Source: Lindgomyces ingoldianus (lineage: Eukaryota > Ascomycota > Dothideomycetes > Pleosporales > Lindgomycetaceae). Taken from it: 64,000 bases of DNA. Made by a program: the position numbers and the translations under genes. Positions 1 to 12,128 of the stretch are shown piece after piece (the stretch's first letter is position 1; the number at the start of each line of letters is the position of its first letter). The notes below the pieces were generated by a model, which searched no databases, had not been told where the DNA came from, and saw only the letters and a program-made list of their open reading frames with translations. The stretch spans positions 479,871 to 543,870 of the forward strand of contig NW_022985200.1 in the NCBI RefSeq assembly GCF_010093535.1. Direction: 5' to 3'.

Positions 1-1105
1 GTAAAAAACTTTAAAAAACTTATAAAAGTAATTAACCTTTTTTTTTATCTTTAGTAATAACCTTAGTAAGAGTAAAGTTACTAGAGATAGTAGAGTTTAT
101 AAAGTTATTATTAGTGCTTCTTTACTTATGTATAAACTTAGTAATAGTGTCCTTAAGCTTAAAACAGCAGAGGAGCATAAAATAAACGCTGTACTAGTGT
201 ACACTACTGTCTTGTATAAGATTAAGCGTCCTAAAGCTCTAGAAAAAGTTATTGTTGTTAAAAGCAGCCTAAAAAGTTATAAAGGCTTTTTATTATTTAT
301 ATAATGCTAGCACTATGTTTATAAAATTATAAAGTTTTCTAATAACTTTATAGTAGTAATAAAGGTTAAATTATTTCTAAAAAGCTGCTTAAGTAAGCTC
401 TACTTTAAAAGCACTTATCTCTTTACTATAGATAACTGCTTTTACTACTAGCTAGATTGTATAGCCAGCGCAGTGTATACAGTGCTTAGAGGTAAAGGGC
501 ATATTAAGATGTTAAGTAAAGGCAGAGATAGTCTTATTATTATTATTTAACATATTATTAGCTACTAAATAATAAAATTTTAATATAATTTTAAAGTTAT
601 TAATAACTTTAATAATCTCTAGCGCTTAATTTACTCTAGTATAGTTACTATACAAGTTGTAGAAGCTAATTAGGATGTTATAGTGTTAGTAGTTAACATC
701 TATGTAGTATTATTAGTTAGTGTTTAGTTTAATAAAAAATGCTAAAACACTAAACTAATAAGCTAAAGTACACCTACTAATAAAGTGCAACACTATACCT
801 AAGAAAAAGAGGTAGTTTAAAAAAGTTTATATATTAACACTTAACATAATTTTACTTTAGGCTATTCTTAGCATTATTTAAATCTCCTACTTCCGCCGCG
901 TATATCCCTACTGCACGTAGGACAAATATGTAGTGTTAGACGCTAGGAGGGCAGTAAGAAAATTAGCTTTATTTTAAGTAATAATGCTTTAAAGTTCTGC
1001 TAATAATGCTATATAAAAGAAAATATTATAAAGTATTACTTAGTTAATAACTGCTACTTATAAAGCTTTCTTCTACTAAACACTATAAAAGATAATATAT
1101 AACAA
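1..1105. other. AT-rich RIP-decayed sequence, no gene
   Basis: Very A+T-rich with stop codons in every frame and no open stretch that looks coding. It has the texture of sequence degraded by repeat-induced point mutation. I cannot name the original element. The intact-length retrotransposon that follows appears to be inserted into this older sequence, which resumes at 8313. Confidence 0.7.
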
Positions 1106-1385
1106 TGTCTGTACGCAGCAGCAGCGTCATAGTCTGGATACAAACGATCGCGCACGAGCAGGATCACGTATCTATGTCACATGATGCTCGTGCGCGAACC
1201 TCTGTGCGCGAACATCTAGATATCCCCCTTTTCCTCTATACAGAGGAAAGACAAGAGCAATAGAACTAAAAACATGTTACTTTTACCTTACTTACCTTAT
1301 ACACTGTGCACACTGTACACCACTCTTACTTTTGCTACTTAAGTGCTTATACTATAAGCAGCTAGCTATTAGAGCCTATTTAACA
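1106..1385 (+). repeat. 5' LTR of the copia element (280 bp)
   Basis: Matches 8033-8312 over its full length; every difference I compared between the copies is a transition (G/A or C/T). It begins TGTCTGTACGCAGC and ends TTTAACA. The promoter-proximal half keeps more G/C than the 3' copy, so the two LTRs were mutated independently after insertion. Confidence 0.9.
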
Positions 1386-1433
1386 CTAATTAGTAGTTAA
1401 TTTAATTAACTATAAATTAGTAAAAGTAATAAT

Positions 1434-1550
1434 AAAGTACTTACACTTTATAAAGTACTTTATTTTATTACTTATCTTTTAAAAAGAGTAATAGTAAAGT
1501 ACTTACACCTTATAAAGTACTTTATTTAGTTACTTATTTCTTAAAATAGC
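1434..1550. repeat. Tandem duplication, unit about 62 bp
   Basis: The segment beginning AAAGTACTTACAC at 1434 recurs at 1496 with a few differences, giving two head-to-tail copies within the leader of the retrotransposon. Each unit contains TATAAAGTACTTTAT, a short near-palindrome. No function is evident. Confidence 0.7.
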
Positions 1551-1776
1551 AGATTAATCCTTTGTATTATACAGCAAGCTCTGCTACTATATAAAGTAAA
1601 GAGAAAATAGTGTAAGACGCACACTAAAGCTACTAAAGCTGCATAACTTAGTAGCTAGATAATAGCACATTAATTCTTTATATTATACAGCAAGCTCTGC
1701 TACTATACAAAGTAAGAAGGAGATAGTGTAAGGCGCACACTAAAGCTATTAAAGCTACACAACCTAGCAGCTAGAC
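1545..1776. repeat. Tandem duplication, unit 116 bp
   Basis: Two adjacent copies (1545-1660 and 1661-1776), both starting AATAGCA and sharing the core TATTATACAGCAAGCTCTGC at the same offset. A third copy would begin AATAGCAG at 1777 but stops there. The copies differ by transitions plus a few changes, as expected of a duplication that predates RIP. It lies in the 5' untranslated leader of the element. Confidence 0.8.
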
Positions 1777-3259
1777 AATAGCAGTACCTGTGCAATCTAC
1801 TAGAAAAGTAATTAACTATACTATTATAATAAAATTTTATTAGCAACTAATAACTTTACATAATAATAAAAAAAATAAGAAATAATTTCTATTATATAAA
1901 TAACTTATAAAGGATATAAGGATATTAGAGGCAACACTATAGAATAAGACTAGCCTAGAGTACTAGAATAATAAAATTAACATATTAAAGGCTCTAACAA
2001 GCCTGTAGACTTAATTATACATAAGTTATATAATTACTAATTTACACATAATAACTTAAAAAGGCGCTACTTTTCTAAGTATGTACATAAAGAATTTTAA
2101 AAAATAAACACTATAAAACTTCTTAGCACTTAGCTGCGCGTTTAAAAGGGAGCTTATATAAGTGCTAGAGAATAAAGAAATTACACTATAGCTAGGCACT
2201 AAAGGTACCTAAGCCTAGAAGCTGTATAATATAGCATAAAAAAAGTAATTACACTAAAAAGGCTTTATACATAACCTTTATTACTATATAAGGCTCTACA
2301 CAGAAGCAGACTAAACACAATGCTACTATTAACACTAAATGTACTAGTATTACCTGCTCTTACACCTTAGCTAGCACTACACTAATTACTGTATAAACAA
2401 TACATGCCACCCTACCTAACGCCTGCTCCACACCCTTAATTGTACACACCACCGCCTGCAGTAGTGTATGCACCACTAATACCACCTGCACAATCTATAC
2501 TACATTACAGCCTATATAAACTTCTACTCTAAAGGGAAACTGCTAAAGAAAAACTTCTAGTAAATAAAATTATATAATTCTAAAAAGCATAAAAAAAATA
2601 ATAACTATATAAGTTAACTATATAACATTTTTATAAATAAAATAAGAATTTTTATTAATCTATATTAATAGCTAAATATCTAGAAAACTTAGTACATAGA
2701 CATCTTTCTAGATATTCTAAAAAGTTAGGTAAATATGTACTATATACATAACATAAGCCCTAGATATAACTAAAAGCATTTGTATAACACTTTAAGCAGT
2801 TACTTTAACACTAATGTAAACTATAGCTAGTACTAGACAGACTAGATAATAATAACTTTTACATAATGCTAATAAAAAAACTTTAATAAAAGTTTATATA
2901 AAGCTCTTAAAATAATAATTAACAAGCTTACACTTATATAAAAAGCACTAAAAATAAAATTCTAAAAAAATGTTTTACTGCACACTACTGTTATATAAGC
3001 CTGTTAAGGATAACTAAAACTAAAACATACTATATTTACTATTAAGCTTTTATGTAAAGCCTTATTTAGTAACTTATAAGCATTACTTTAAGTTACTATA
3101 AACTAAAAAGTAAACTAATACCTCTAGAAACTACTTAATGTATACTACATAAACTACTAATATAACTCTGCATAATAAGAGTCTACATAATAAAAAAAAA
3201 ACTTCTCTATGCATAGAAAAGAACAACATAGAAGATTTTTATCTAGGTTTAGGCTATAA

Positions 3260-6200
3260 TCTAGAGATAACTATATATAGATAAAAAAGTGCTTTATCTA
3301 CTATAAAAAAGAATATTAGTTATTAAACTACTTTTATAATAACTATACATAAGTAAAGAACTAGTATGTTGCTTTATATAAAAATTTCTATAATAAGACT
3401 TTATTATATAAAGCTATTACCTTATATATTTAAGACTTTAAAGGTTACCCTAAGAAAAAGAATAATTTACATAATGTAAAAAAAATAAAATAAAAGAGTA
3501 AGAATGCTAAGAAAGCTATTAACTACTTTACCTCTACTACTTATCTACACTATGCAACAGGAGAGGACATCTATAGCATTAAACCTAGAGAATATACTAA
3601 GTAGTTTATTCTTAATAACTAATACTATATAGTATACTAAAGTAAACTATAGGACATAAGTGTAGTAAAAATCTCTACTATTAGTAAGTCTTAACTTAAG
3701 GCGTACATATAAGAAAACTTATGTATAGAAATTAATTAAACACTTAGCTAAATAGATATTAGCTTTAAAGGCTAGACACTAAAAAGATTAATTAGTACTG
3801 TATAAATCTAGAACTTAATTAGTCTAGTTACATACTATATTTTAGAGACTTTAACACTATTTTTACTATTACTAGCAGATGCTAACTAACTTAGGGCATA
3901 CTTTAATAATATTTTAAATGTTATTATATATAAAAACAAAACTACTATTTTTATTATATAAAAATAAAAACACTTTTTTTTTAATATTAGTAAAAAAGAA
4001 TTTATGTCTTTTTTTACTAAATTAAAACTCTACTACCTCTACTACTAATTTAGACACCCCTGCATAGAGAGACTCTAGAAGATGCTAACTAGCGCTAGCT
4101 ACAACATTAATGCTGCAGTGCTAGAAGAGATTAAGAAGTTCTGCTACCTTTACTAATTATATAACTAGGCCCTATAAAAATTTAAGTTTATAATTAAAAA
4201 TAACACCTACTTTAACTATAAAGTTATTATTAATATTATATAAATTAATAATAAAGATGTCTTATATATTATTAATGTAAACACATTATTTTAGGCTGCT
4301 ATATTTCTAAAATCTATGTCTGCACAAGATACCTAGGATGTACTATGCAAATGCTAGATTAACACCTATTAAGAACCTTTAGACTATATTATGCATAACT
4401 TTAGTATAAACTTTACTTTAAAAGATTTTTAAGCTTATATAAAAATTATAAAAGCTACATGTAAGCAAATGCCTATAAAAGCACATTAAGCAGTTAAAAA
4501 GGTTAAGCGCGCACATACACCTCTCTAACAAGTGTTTAACATCCTAAAGACTAAGCTAGGTAACTGTACAAATAATAAAGCTATCTTGCAGATAGTAGTT
4601 AAAGCTCTAAACAACATAGCTAGCCTACACAGTCTAGTACCTACGCTGCTAGTCTTTAGAGCATACCTAAGAATTAACTTAGACTTTCTACTATTACTAA
4701 ACATTATTACATAAGCAAGCGCTGTATAAAAGGTAATAAAGATACTTTAAAAAGACTATATAAAAGTAAATATTAATTATATAATTAACACTTATAATAG
4801 CCTTATAACGCATAAAGTTCTTAACTTCCCCCTTAGCTTAAAGATTATAGCATAGAGAAAAAAGAAAGGCTAGACTAGCCTATATAAGATTAAGAGCATT
4901 AAAAAGAGAGATATTATTATTAAAAAAAAATAGCTTACTAAAGCTCTAATATACACAGGTTAAACTATACTATAAAGAAAAAAAAAAGACAACTTACCTA
5001 TAATAAATAACCTAGATAAACTAATCTCTATATAAAAAGATCTTCTAAAGAAAAGAAAAAAAAAACAGCCTTATAAAAATATTATAAAGGCAGAACTAGA
5101 GCCTACTACAGACTAAGCCTCTTAAGATAGTAATGCTGCACTAGTGCAAAGAGAAGATATAAATACTAAAAGAAGTAAAAAGTAAAGAAAACCTGTATAA
5201 AGTCTAGACTAGGTATTTCTAACCTAGAAGAAAAAAGATAATTAGGCCTTATCTATTAAGCTTTATATAGACAGTGTAATTACTACACCTAAAAAACTAT
5301 TTAAGGAATTAGACTACATAGAGATAAACACTTTAATTACTAACAGCACTTTTAAAGTTATAGTGTATAACTTAATAAAGTATAAAAGTTAGATTTTTAA
5401 CCTTTACTTTATATAAAAAGTAAAAGGTAAAACAACTTAACTATATAAGAAATCCTACCTAGTGTTTACTAGCTACTTAGATAAAAAGAAGAGAGAAATC
5501 TTTATCTAGTTACTAACTATCTAGAGGATAAGCTAGAGACTACTCTTAGCTATAAAAGTAAGCCTAAGAGCTATATATAAAATGCATTTTAAACTATGTA
5601 ATATTACATAAGTATACATCTAATTAATAAATAAGCTTATGCGCACGCTGTACATAAAGCTACTAAAGAAAATGCGCTAAAGCTTTCTACTAAATATAAT
5701 ACTCTAGGTTGTATAACCCTTATATAAAGCTACTAAATTAGGACTGTATTAGTTTAAGACATACTATAACTACTATAAAAAAAAGCTGCACATGCATATC
5801 TCTTTATATAACTCTTACTTTTTAATTACTAATAAAAAAGAGCACACCTTTAGTATTACTAGCTTATAAATAAATAACACTTTAAGCATTATAATAAAAA
5901 ATTTTATGTAAAAAAAAAAAAAAACTATAAAAAGTAAAGTTTTATATAAAAGGTAAAACTATCTTAGTAAAAAAGCAGCTTATTAAGTTTAATAGCAAAA
6001 AAATTAAACTTACACATAATATAGTAGTTTTTACTTAGAAGAGATAAGTAAGCTACTTTTATATAATTAACCTAAAAAACAAAGATGCTGCATAATAATA
6101 TGTTAAGTAATATGTAAAAAAGGCATACATTGCATTTATATATTAACTAGAGGTAGCATTTAACCTTTTTATTACTACATAAACTATAGACCCTTTGTAT

Positions 6201-6600
6201 AATAATATTAACACACTTAACACATAAATCTAATAGTAGATAAATAATAGTAAGTATAGTTTTACTTTTCTACTATTATAGCTTAATTATGTAAAGCTGT
6301 TTATCTTTATAAATAAATTATTTACTAATAATAAAAACTTTAGCTTATAGCTAGAATTCTTAATTATATTAAGTAATAAGAACTATATAAAGTAAAGCAA
6401 CTACTTTAAAATACTAGGCAATATTATATACTAAAATTCTACTAAGTGTAAAAGAGTAACTAGGAGTGTTTTTACTAGTAAACTATATAAAATAGTTAGA
6501 AGGTTTAATAATATAATTACTTTTAGTACAACTTTATAGTAAATTATATAAACACTTAAACTACTACTAATTCTAGTAGTAATTTATATAAATTTAAGGT
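3260..6600 (+). pseudogene. Gag-Pol relic of copia retrotransposon
   Basis: Decayed polyprotein coding region. Near 3270-3320 a KCF..Y...E pattern matches the CCHC knuckle of fungal copia Gag, with some Cys now Tyr. Around 5480-5560 the translation, reading in-frame TAG/TAA as Gln, gives the conserved TIQRISQRLL segment of copia reverse transcriptase. Around 6130-6250 there is AYIA...LEVAFNLF followed by INTLNT, the end of the RT domain. Around 6420-6480 STKCKRVTRSV marks RNase H. Integrase must lie between the knuckle and RT but I could not pick out its HHCC or DDE residues. The many stops are almost all explained by C-to-T change. Nothing here can be translated today. Confidence 0.82.
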
Positions 6601-7518
6601 TTTTATATAATTACCTTATTAAGCTAGGCACTACTAGTAAAAAGTAATTTATAATTAACATTATGTTACTCTATAAATTATATAAAAAAAGAAAAATTAC
6701 TAAGATAAAGTAAATTAATAGTAAAAATAACTTAGTAAATGTATATATAAAGAAAACACTAAACTAGGCTTTTTAATTATTAGTCTTAACTAACTACCTC
6801 TCTGTCTAGATAGAAGCATCTGTGGACTAGCTAGATCCTGTGCGCAAAGATGCCTTAAACTAACTAGACTAATAACACCTTTATATAAAGCTTATATTTT
6901 TTATTTTTTTTATTATACGCACTTATTTTTCTTATTATAAGATTAGAAAAGAAGGATATATAAAAAAGATAGTCTATTTATCTAGTATATAAAAAAAGAA
7001 AAAGCCACCACCCCTTATATATAGTAGTTATAATGCAGACCACAGCTCTACTATACACATAAGGCGTAGGCATTAGCCTAGAAGTTAGCTAACATATAAC
7101 ACTTAATAAAAAAAAAAGCACTAGTAGTGCTACTATAATAATAAGCACATAAAGTTGCTAAGACCTAACTATAACTTTAGACTAAAACTACATAAAAGTA
7201 CTTTTTATAACACACAACCTTTACTGCTTACAGCTGCAGATTAGTGCTAGTAGGCAAGATAATATTAATATTATAAAATAGTAAAGCTACTACATGCTAC
7301 TTTTTAGCTTATCTATAATTAGCATTTTATATAAAAAGGAAGTAAAAAAGCTAAAGAATTTATATATTTATGCTAAAACACTAAATAAACTACTAATTAG
7401 TAGTAAAACTAGTTAAAAAAGTAATATAAATACGCCCTAGGCTGCTAGACTGCACAAGGACGTTAAAAACGCCTGCACTAACAGCGCTAAAGGTAGAGAA
7501 GAAAGGCTAGAGAGACAT

Positions 7519-7535
7519 CTCTCTCTCTCTCTCTC

Positions 7536-7585
<50 letters not shown>
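7519..7585. repeat. Compound microsatellite (CT)n-(TA)n-(TG)n
   Basis: A run of CT dinucleotides (about 7519-7536), a short TA run, then about 21 TG repeats to 7585, inside the 3' non-coding part of the retrotransposon. Such a tract is length-unstable and could serve as a polymorphic marker. Confidence 0.95.
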
Positions 7586-7588
<3 letters not shown>

Positions 7589-8014
7589 GCAGGAGTATCT
7601 GTTACTGTTAGCACTATATAAAAAAAAAAAAGAGCTAGGGAATAGTATAGTAAAGCTTAAAAAGCAAAGAATAAAGAAAAGAAAGTAAAGAAAAAAAAAA
7701 GACTTTATTATATACACCTTTTTACACACCTGCCTACGCAAAGATTCTACACTATTCTAGCATAAAACCTTACATAAAATAGTTTATACACTACTAAATT
7801 ACTTACAAGGCAAGCGCATAAAGGCTAAATAATAATAGCCTAAAACACTTTACACTATTTATAAAGCTATTTACATAGTGTAACTAGCTTATTTTAATAT
7901 ATAGCATTACTAAGGCAAGTTTTAATAAATAAAGTAAAGTAAAAGTAAAATGTAATTAGATAGACCTACACAAATAAAAGAGAAGTAACATGTATAAAAA
8001 GTAACTTTTTAGAT

Positions 8015-8025
8015 AAAAAGAAAAG
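8015..8025 (+). other. Candidate polypurine tract
   Basis: AAAAAGAAAAG lies seven bases upstream of the 3' LTR, where the plus-strand primer of an LTR element is expected. In such A-rich sequence this could be chance, so the call rests on position. Confidence 0.4.
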
Positions 8026-8032
8026 TTACTAG

Positions 8033-8312
8033 TGTCTATACACAGCAGCAGCGTTATAGTCTAGATATAAATAATTGCGCATAAGCAGGATCACATATCT
8101 ATGTTACATAATGCTTATGCGCAAACCTCTATGCGCAAACATTTAGATATCCCCCTTTTTCTCTATATAGAGGAAAGACAAGAGTAATAGAACTAAAAAT
8201 ATATTGCCCTTACCTTACTTACCTTATATGCTGTGCACACTGTACACCACTCTTACTCTTGCTACTTAAGTGCTCATACTATAAGCAGCTAGCTGTCAGA
8301 GCCTATTCAACA
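8033..8312 (+). repeat. 3' LTR of the copia element (280 bp)
   Basis: Same length as the 5' LTR and aligned without visible gaps. Begins TGTCTATACACAGC and ends ATTCAACA. Its first half is more A/T-converted than the 5' copy while its last part keeps C where the 5' copy has T, so RIP hit the two copies unevenly. Confidence 0.9.
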
Positions 8313-9130
8313 ACAAGCCTATAACTTTATAAGCTGCTTTAAATAGACTTAAAAGAATTCTTAGCCTATTAAGTAAAAGAGCGCTTTTACTTTTTTTACT
8401 AACATCTATCTAGTGCTCTTTTTTAAGGTAGTAGATAATATAAGTGTAACTATTAACTTTCTTTACCTCTTTGTAATTACCCTTAGCGTAGCACCTTTTA
8501 CAGAGCTATAACTTTATCCTAAAGGCGTCTTTTTTGTTGTTATACACTAAATTAGCTTTATAAAGCTATATCTAGAATAACTAATAATTACTATATAATT
8601 AGCTTTTATGCTTTACTTAGTATCTAAGCTTTTTTAGCCTTAACTTTTTATTTCTTATCTAGATATTGTCCTACTTAATAGTAAATAATACTTTATTATT
8701 AAGAGTAAGGTTGTCTAGGTACTCCTTTATAAGGGCTAAAAGACTATTAGATAGCGTACTATTATAAAAGAAAACTAAGGACTCTAATAACAAAGACCTT
8801 AATTAGGCAAGTTAATAAGAACTAGTGTAATAAGCAACTCTAGTTTAGTAAAAAAAGCTAGCTTAAAAAAATCCTTAGAATAAGGCTATACACCTGCTAC
8901 ACTAAAGGAACTAGGATATCTAGCTTATAATAAGTAAGTCTATAAGTAATTATAATTCTTAACTAAAATTATAGAATTCTACGCCTTAATCCCCTTCTCT
9001 GCTAGCTCCTTAATTGTTGTACAAACTGCAGAGTTTTTACTTAATTATTACTCTAAAAATATAACTTTAAACACTCTTCTAACGCGTCTTTATAGCTATC
9101 TAATAAGACCTTATATTACTAGGAAATATT
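8313..9130. other. AT-rich RIP-decayed flank, no gene
   Basis: Continues the AT-rich block beyond the retrotransposon. A few stretches translate with only occasional stops (around 8780-9100, plus strand), suggesting an old transposon open reading frame, but nothing is recognisable. It ends abruptly near 9130, where base composition returns to normal. Confidence 0.55.
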
Positions 9131-11804
9131 GTCTCTCTAAGACGTATTACAGTCTGTAATGGGAGCTGGCTCCTACGTACGTTACAGCTCACACTCCTCC
9201 TACGTTTCAACGGCTCACGTGACTGCTACGTTCACGTATCTACGAGTCGTAGTACGTACGGTTGGGAACGCTGGTTATGTCTGCGACTACGTAAAGACCT
9301 ATTGGAAATTCATATAGTCATATGGTGAAAGGATCTAAATATAAACGCTATGTCATCGAGTCCAGATGCAGGAGAGATAACCGAGAGGTTTCCAGCAAAA
9401 GATTGCTAAATGACGAGAGGTCATCCCAGTTACGGGAATTCCATGGCCCTATTGCAGTGTCTGGAGGCCTATAAAAGTTTCCTCCGCAGACGTCCCCCTC
9501 CTGCAACACTATAGCTATAACCCGTGTGTACGGAGATGAGATGGCTTTGGAGTAAGTAAAAACCTTCCTCCCTCATGAAGGAGAGCAACATGAACTTCTC
9601 CCGCCACAAGAGCTGCGCCTAGCAAAAAATGCGGCCTCGGGCCGGGAGGTGGCGGCAATGGTCAAGCTCCTGAATCGCACCTATCAAAACCCCATATCCT
9701 ATACACCGAGAACTCCGCCCCTGCCAGCAGCTCTATAAACTCTACGGCCAGAAGAAGGATGCCCGGGATTTTGTAAGTCACCATGCTCGAGAACATCGCG
9801 GAGTATATGAACTAAGAAACACTTCTAGACCGAGACACCATTTCGATTCTTTAATCTCCCAACCGAGCTTCCAGTCAAAATATTTTGCCTCGTCCTTGCA
9901 ATTCCTGAGCCTATCGCTCTATGGGATAAAACAGGGAATATTGAACATGACTAGATAGTCAGAGCAGCCAGCCACTCGCAACTCGGGAACTAGATGAAGG
10001 AGCAGCTCCCTGCCATAGCCTTAATACGAACTTACAATCCCGCCAATGGCGAAGCTGCTAAGGTATTCTACGGCGAGAATGAGATCTGATTCTCTGATAT
10101 CCACGGGAAACTGGTTGCAAAGGCGTTCAACGATGCGCTGATTACCATTCGGTTCTATTCTGAAGGTCACAATCCATGGTAAGAGCATTGGGGGACGATT
10201 TCCAAACTGCCTATTTAAGATTTTCGAAGCCTGATTACGTCCAAGAGCTCCCGTGACCACGGGTTCAATTGCTGAGAGAGTTTCGCCCGTCTAGTTAAAG
10301 CACTCCCTTCAGTACAGAAATTACAGGCGCTGAATCTAGTTCTACCTATATGGCTCATATACAAATCTCGTTCGAATACCTCTGAAGTAATGATATGTCG
10401 TCGTTCAATAAACTCACTCAGATGACATTGCTCAAGGTTTCGGTAGAACGATTGCATTCTCCAGAAGATGAATCCCATCTATATCAGCTGGGGTTGCCTA
10501 ACGTTAACACATCAAGCGGCAGGTCCACTTACTGGAATGGCTTAAGCTGAGCGTGGGGATATGGGATGTCAAGCCCGGCTATCTAGGTAGGATGAAGAGT
10601 GGGGTGTGGTTTAGACGTCGGAGAGTTGGTTTACAAACGATCCTTTCCTTGATGTTCTGAGATTGTTTAATTGAGAGCCGATTTCGGAATAGTGGTTTTG
10701 TAAACGGCTGCAACGATGTTTTTACATGTCCTACGTGTTCGTTAGAATAGATAGCTTTCGGGGACTTGCACACGGGACATTCGACCCTTCTACCGAAGTG
10801 CATGTTCAATCTATTAGACGAGGTACTGTTAATCATCTTCCCTAATAGTGCAAAATATCATCTTTAAACATATAAACACTAGAAATCACAACCAATAAAA
10901 ACCTGAAAAGAGTCATAAAAAGAGCGATGAAAAGAGAAATAAAAAAGAACAACAAAAAAGCAAAAGGTACGGATTGAATACATGATATTTCCAAAGATTT
11001 AATATAGTACCGTTTTGCGCGCCAACATCTGCCACTTCTGGTAAAAGGTAAGAAATGGGATTGACAAATGGTCGCACGGTACAAATGAAACTCGAAAATA
11101 TTTGGTTTATATAGGCCATTAATTCATATGAAGTTTCTTTAGGTGAAGAGGTAGAGCGTCGGGTAAAGCAGGGAGGGGTGACTGTTGTCTCATCTTCGTT
11201 TTTGTTGTTTGAGCGTGATTGACCGCACAAACTGGAGGATTTTGCGGTGACAGTCATCCCCAGAAGCACATGATCCAAACCTCAAACCAAACCATACAGT
11301 ACGTAGAATTGATTGCTACATATAAATCAAGCCAAGAGATTGTATGAAATTCCCAGTCTATCAACTGCTTACTTTGCCTAAGGATGTCCTCACCTACGCC
11401 CCCACAACCCCCACCTTTACCAACTTTCCTTCCACAATATCCTCCTTATGTTTCTGCATCTCGTCAAAATCCTAATTAACACTTATGTAACCACCACGCA
11501 AGAAGTTGGCTTCCGGTTTCTGAAGCCAGAGGGTTACGCCCCCAGTGAGAGCAGCTTTATCTTTAGCGAAGGGAGTGAACATATGGACAGTGAAACCTCG
11601 CCCATTCTCGGCTTCAACTATACCCGGGTGGATAGAAAAGTACCAGAGATTTGGACATTCTATGATCAGATTAGGGCCTTGTGATACTATGTATTGAGGG
11701 GCACAAGCGACTCACCTAGGTCTGCTTTTGCACTGAACCTGATCACGGTAAGCTATGCAGAGCCATGAGGAGAGAAACCGGGAACAGTGAATGCTGCAGC
11801 ACCG
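9131..11804. other. No convincing gene; short coding-like fragments on minus strand
   Basis: Base composition is normal from about 9130. The first 170 bp are unusually rich in ACGT tetramers. On the minus strand, adjoining open stretches at 10215-10478 and 10021-10260 lie in different frames and look like pieces of a broken gene, but I recognise no family. A minus-strand stretch at 10579-10836 has a single CPVCKSPKAIYSNEH pattern, too little for a zinc-finger call. A 78-codon plus stretch at 11448-11684 is also unassigned. Confidence 0.4.
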
Positions 11805-12128
11805 TTAGAAGAATATGGATACAACATCGGACTTCGAGGTGATATCTCCCCGAGTAGCAAGGTTGGGGACGGCAAGCTCAGTTGCCATTTCATGGAGCTT
11901 TTTTGAGTTACGACCGACGGGAATGATGTTTTTGGCACTAGCAGCAGACCGAGCCTTTGCAATAGCCTAGATCCATCTCTCCGAAGTGTCGCAGCAGAAG
12001 GCGGAAAGTGGCGGAGGAGCACATATATAACCAAGACATCCGGCAGCACCAACGATTGAAACAACTTTCCCTGATGCGCTCAGAGATGGAGATTTTAGGT
12101 CGACGGCTGGGTAAATGTCGCGATGCAT
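11805..12128 (-). pseudogene. 5' fragment of a short-chain dehydrogenase/reductase (SDR)
   Basis: Translation from the ATG at 12128 gives MHRDIYPAVDLKSPSLSASG followed by KVVSIVGAAG. This matches the start of fungal SDRs (a Tyr-Pro-Ala-x-Asp leader, then a beta strand entering the nucleotide-binding glycine motif). After the glycine motif there is an interruption containing an in-frame TAG, then AIAKARSAASAKN and VGRNSKKL, which fit the next helix and strand with the cofactor-selecting Arg. The interruption (about 75 bp, ending GATCTAG) resembles an intron, but no donor restores phase. The frame then ends at 11805, and the catalytic Ser-Tyr-Lys region is absent. I read it as a truncated, inactive copy, not a working enzyme. 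Confidence 0.6.

Larger units (their letters stand above)
1106..8312 (+). mobile_element. Complete but RIP-inactivated Ty1/copia-type LTR retrotransposon
   Basis: About 7.2 kb bounded by two 280-bp direct repeats that start TG and end CA. The 4-bp sequence ACAA lies immediately outside both ends (1102-1105 and 8313-8316), consistent with a target-site duplication. Between the LTRs, copia-type remnants lie in the expected order on the plus strand: a Gag zinc knuckle (about 3270-3320), reverse transcriptase (about 5380-5700 and 6120-6260) and RNase H (about 6290-6560). All frames carry many TAA/TAG codons where Gln or Trp is expected, the mark of C-to-T mutation by RIP, so no protein can be made. 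The 3' internal region after RNase H is about 1.4 kb and holds a microsatellite. Copia rather than gypsy type is shown by motifs such as TIQRISQR (reading stops as Q) and STKCKRVTRSV. Confidence 0.88.

Noticed and set aside
7519..7585. Telomere- or CRISPR-like array
   Set aside because: Simple dinucleotide repeats with no spacers; eukaryotic genome; plain microsatellite.
1106..8312. Ty3/gypsy assignment
   Set aside because: RT and RNase H remnants match copia-type motifs (TIQRISQR, STKCKRVTRSV).
10021..10478. A minus-strand two-exon gene
   Set aside because: The two open stretches overlap in different frames without a credible intron, and no family resemblance was found.
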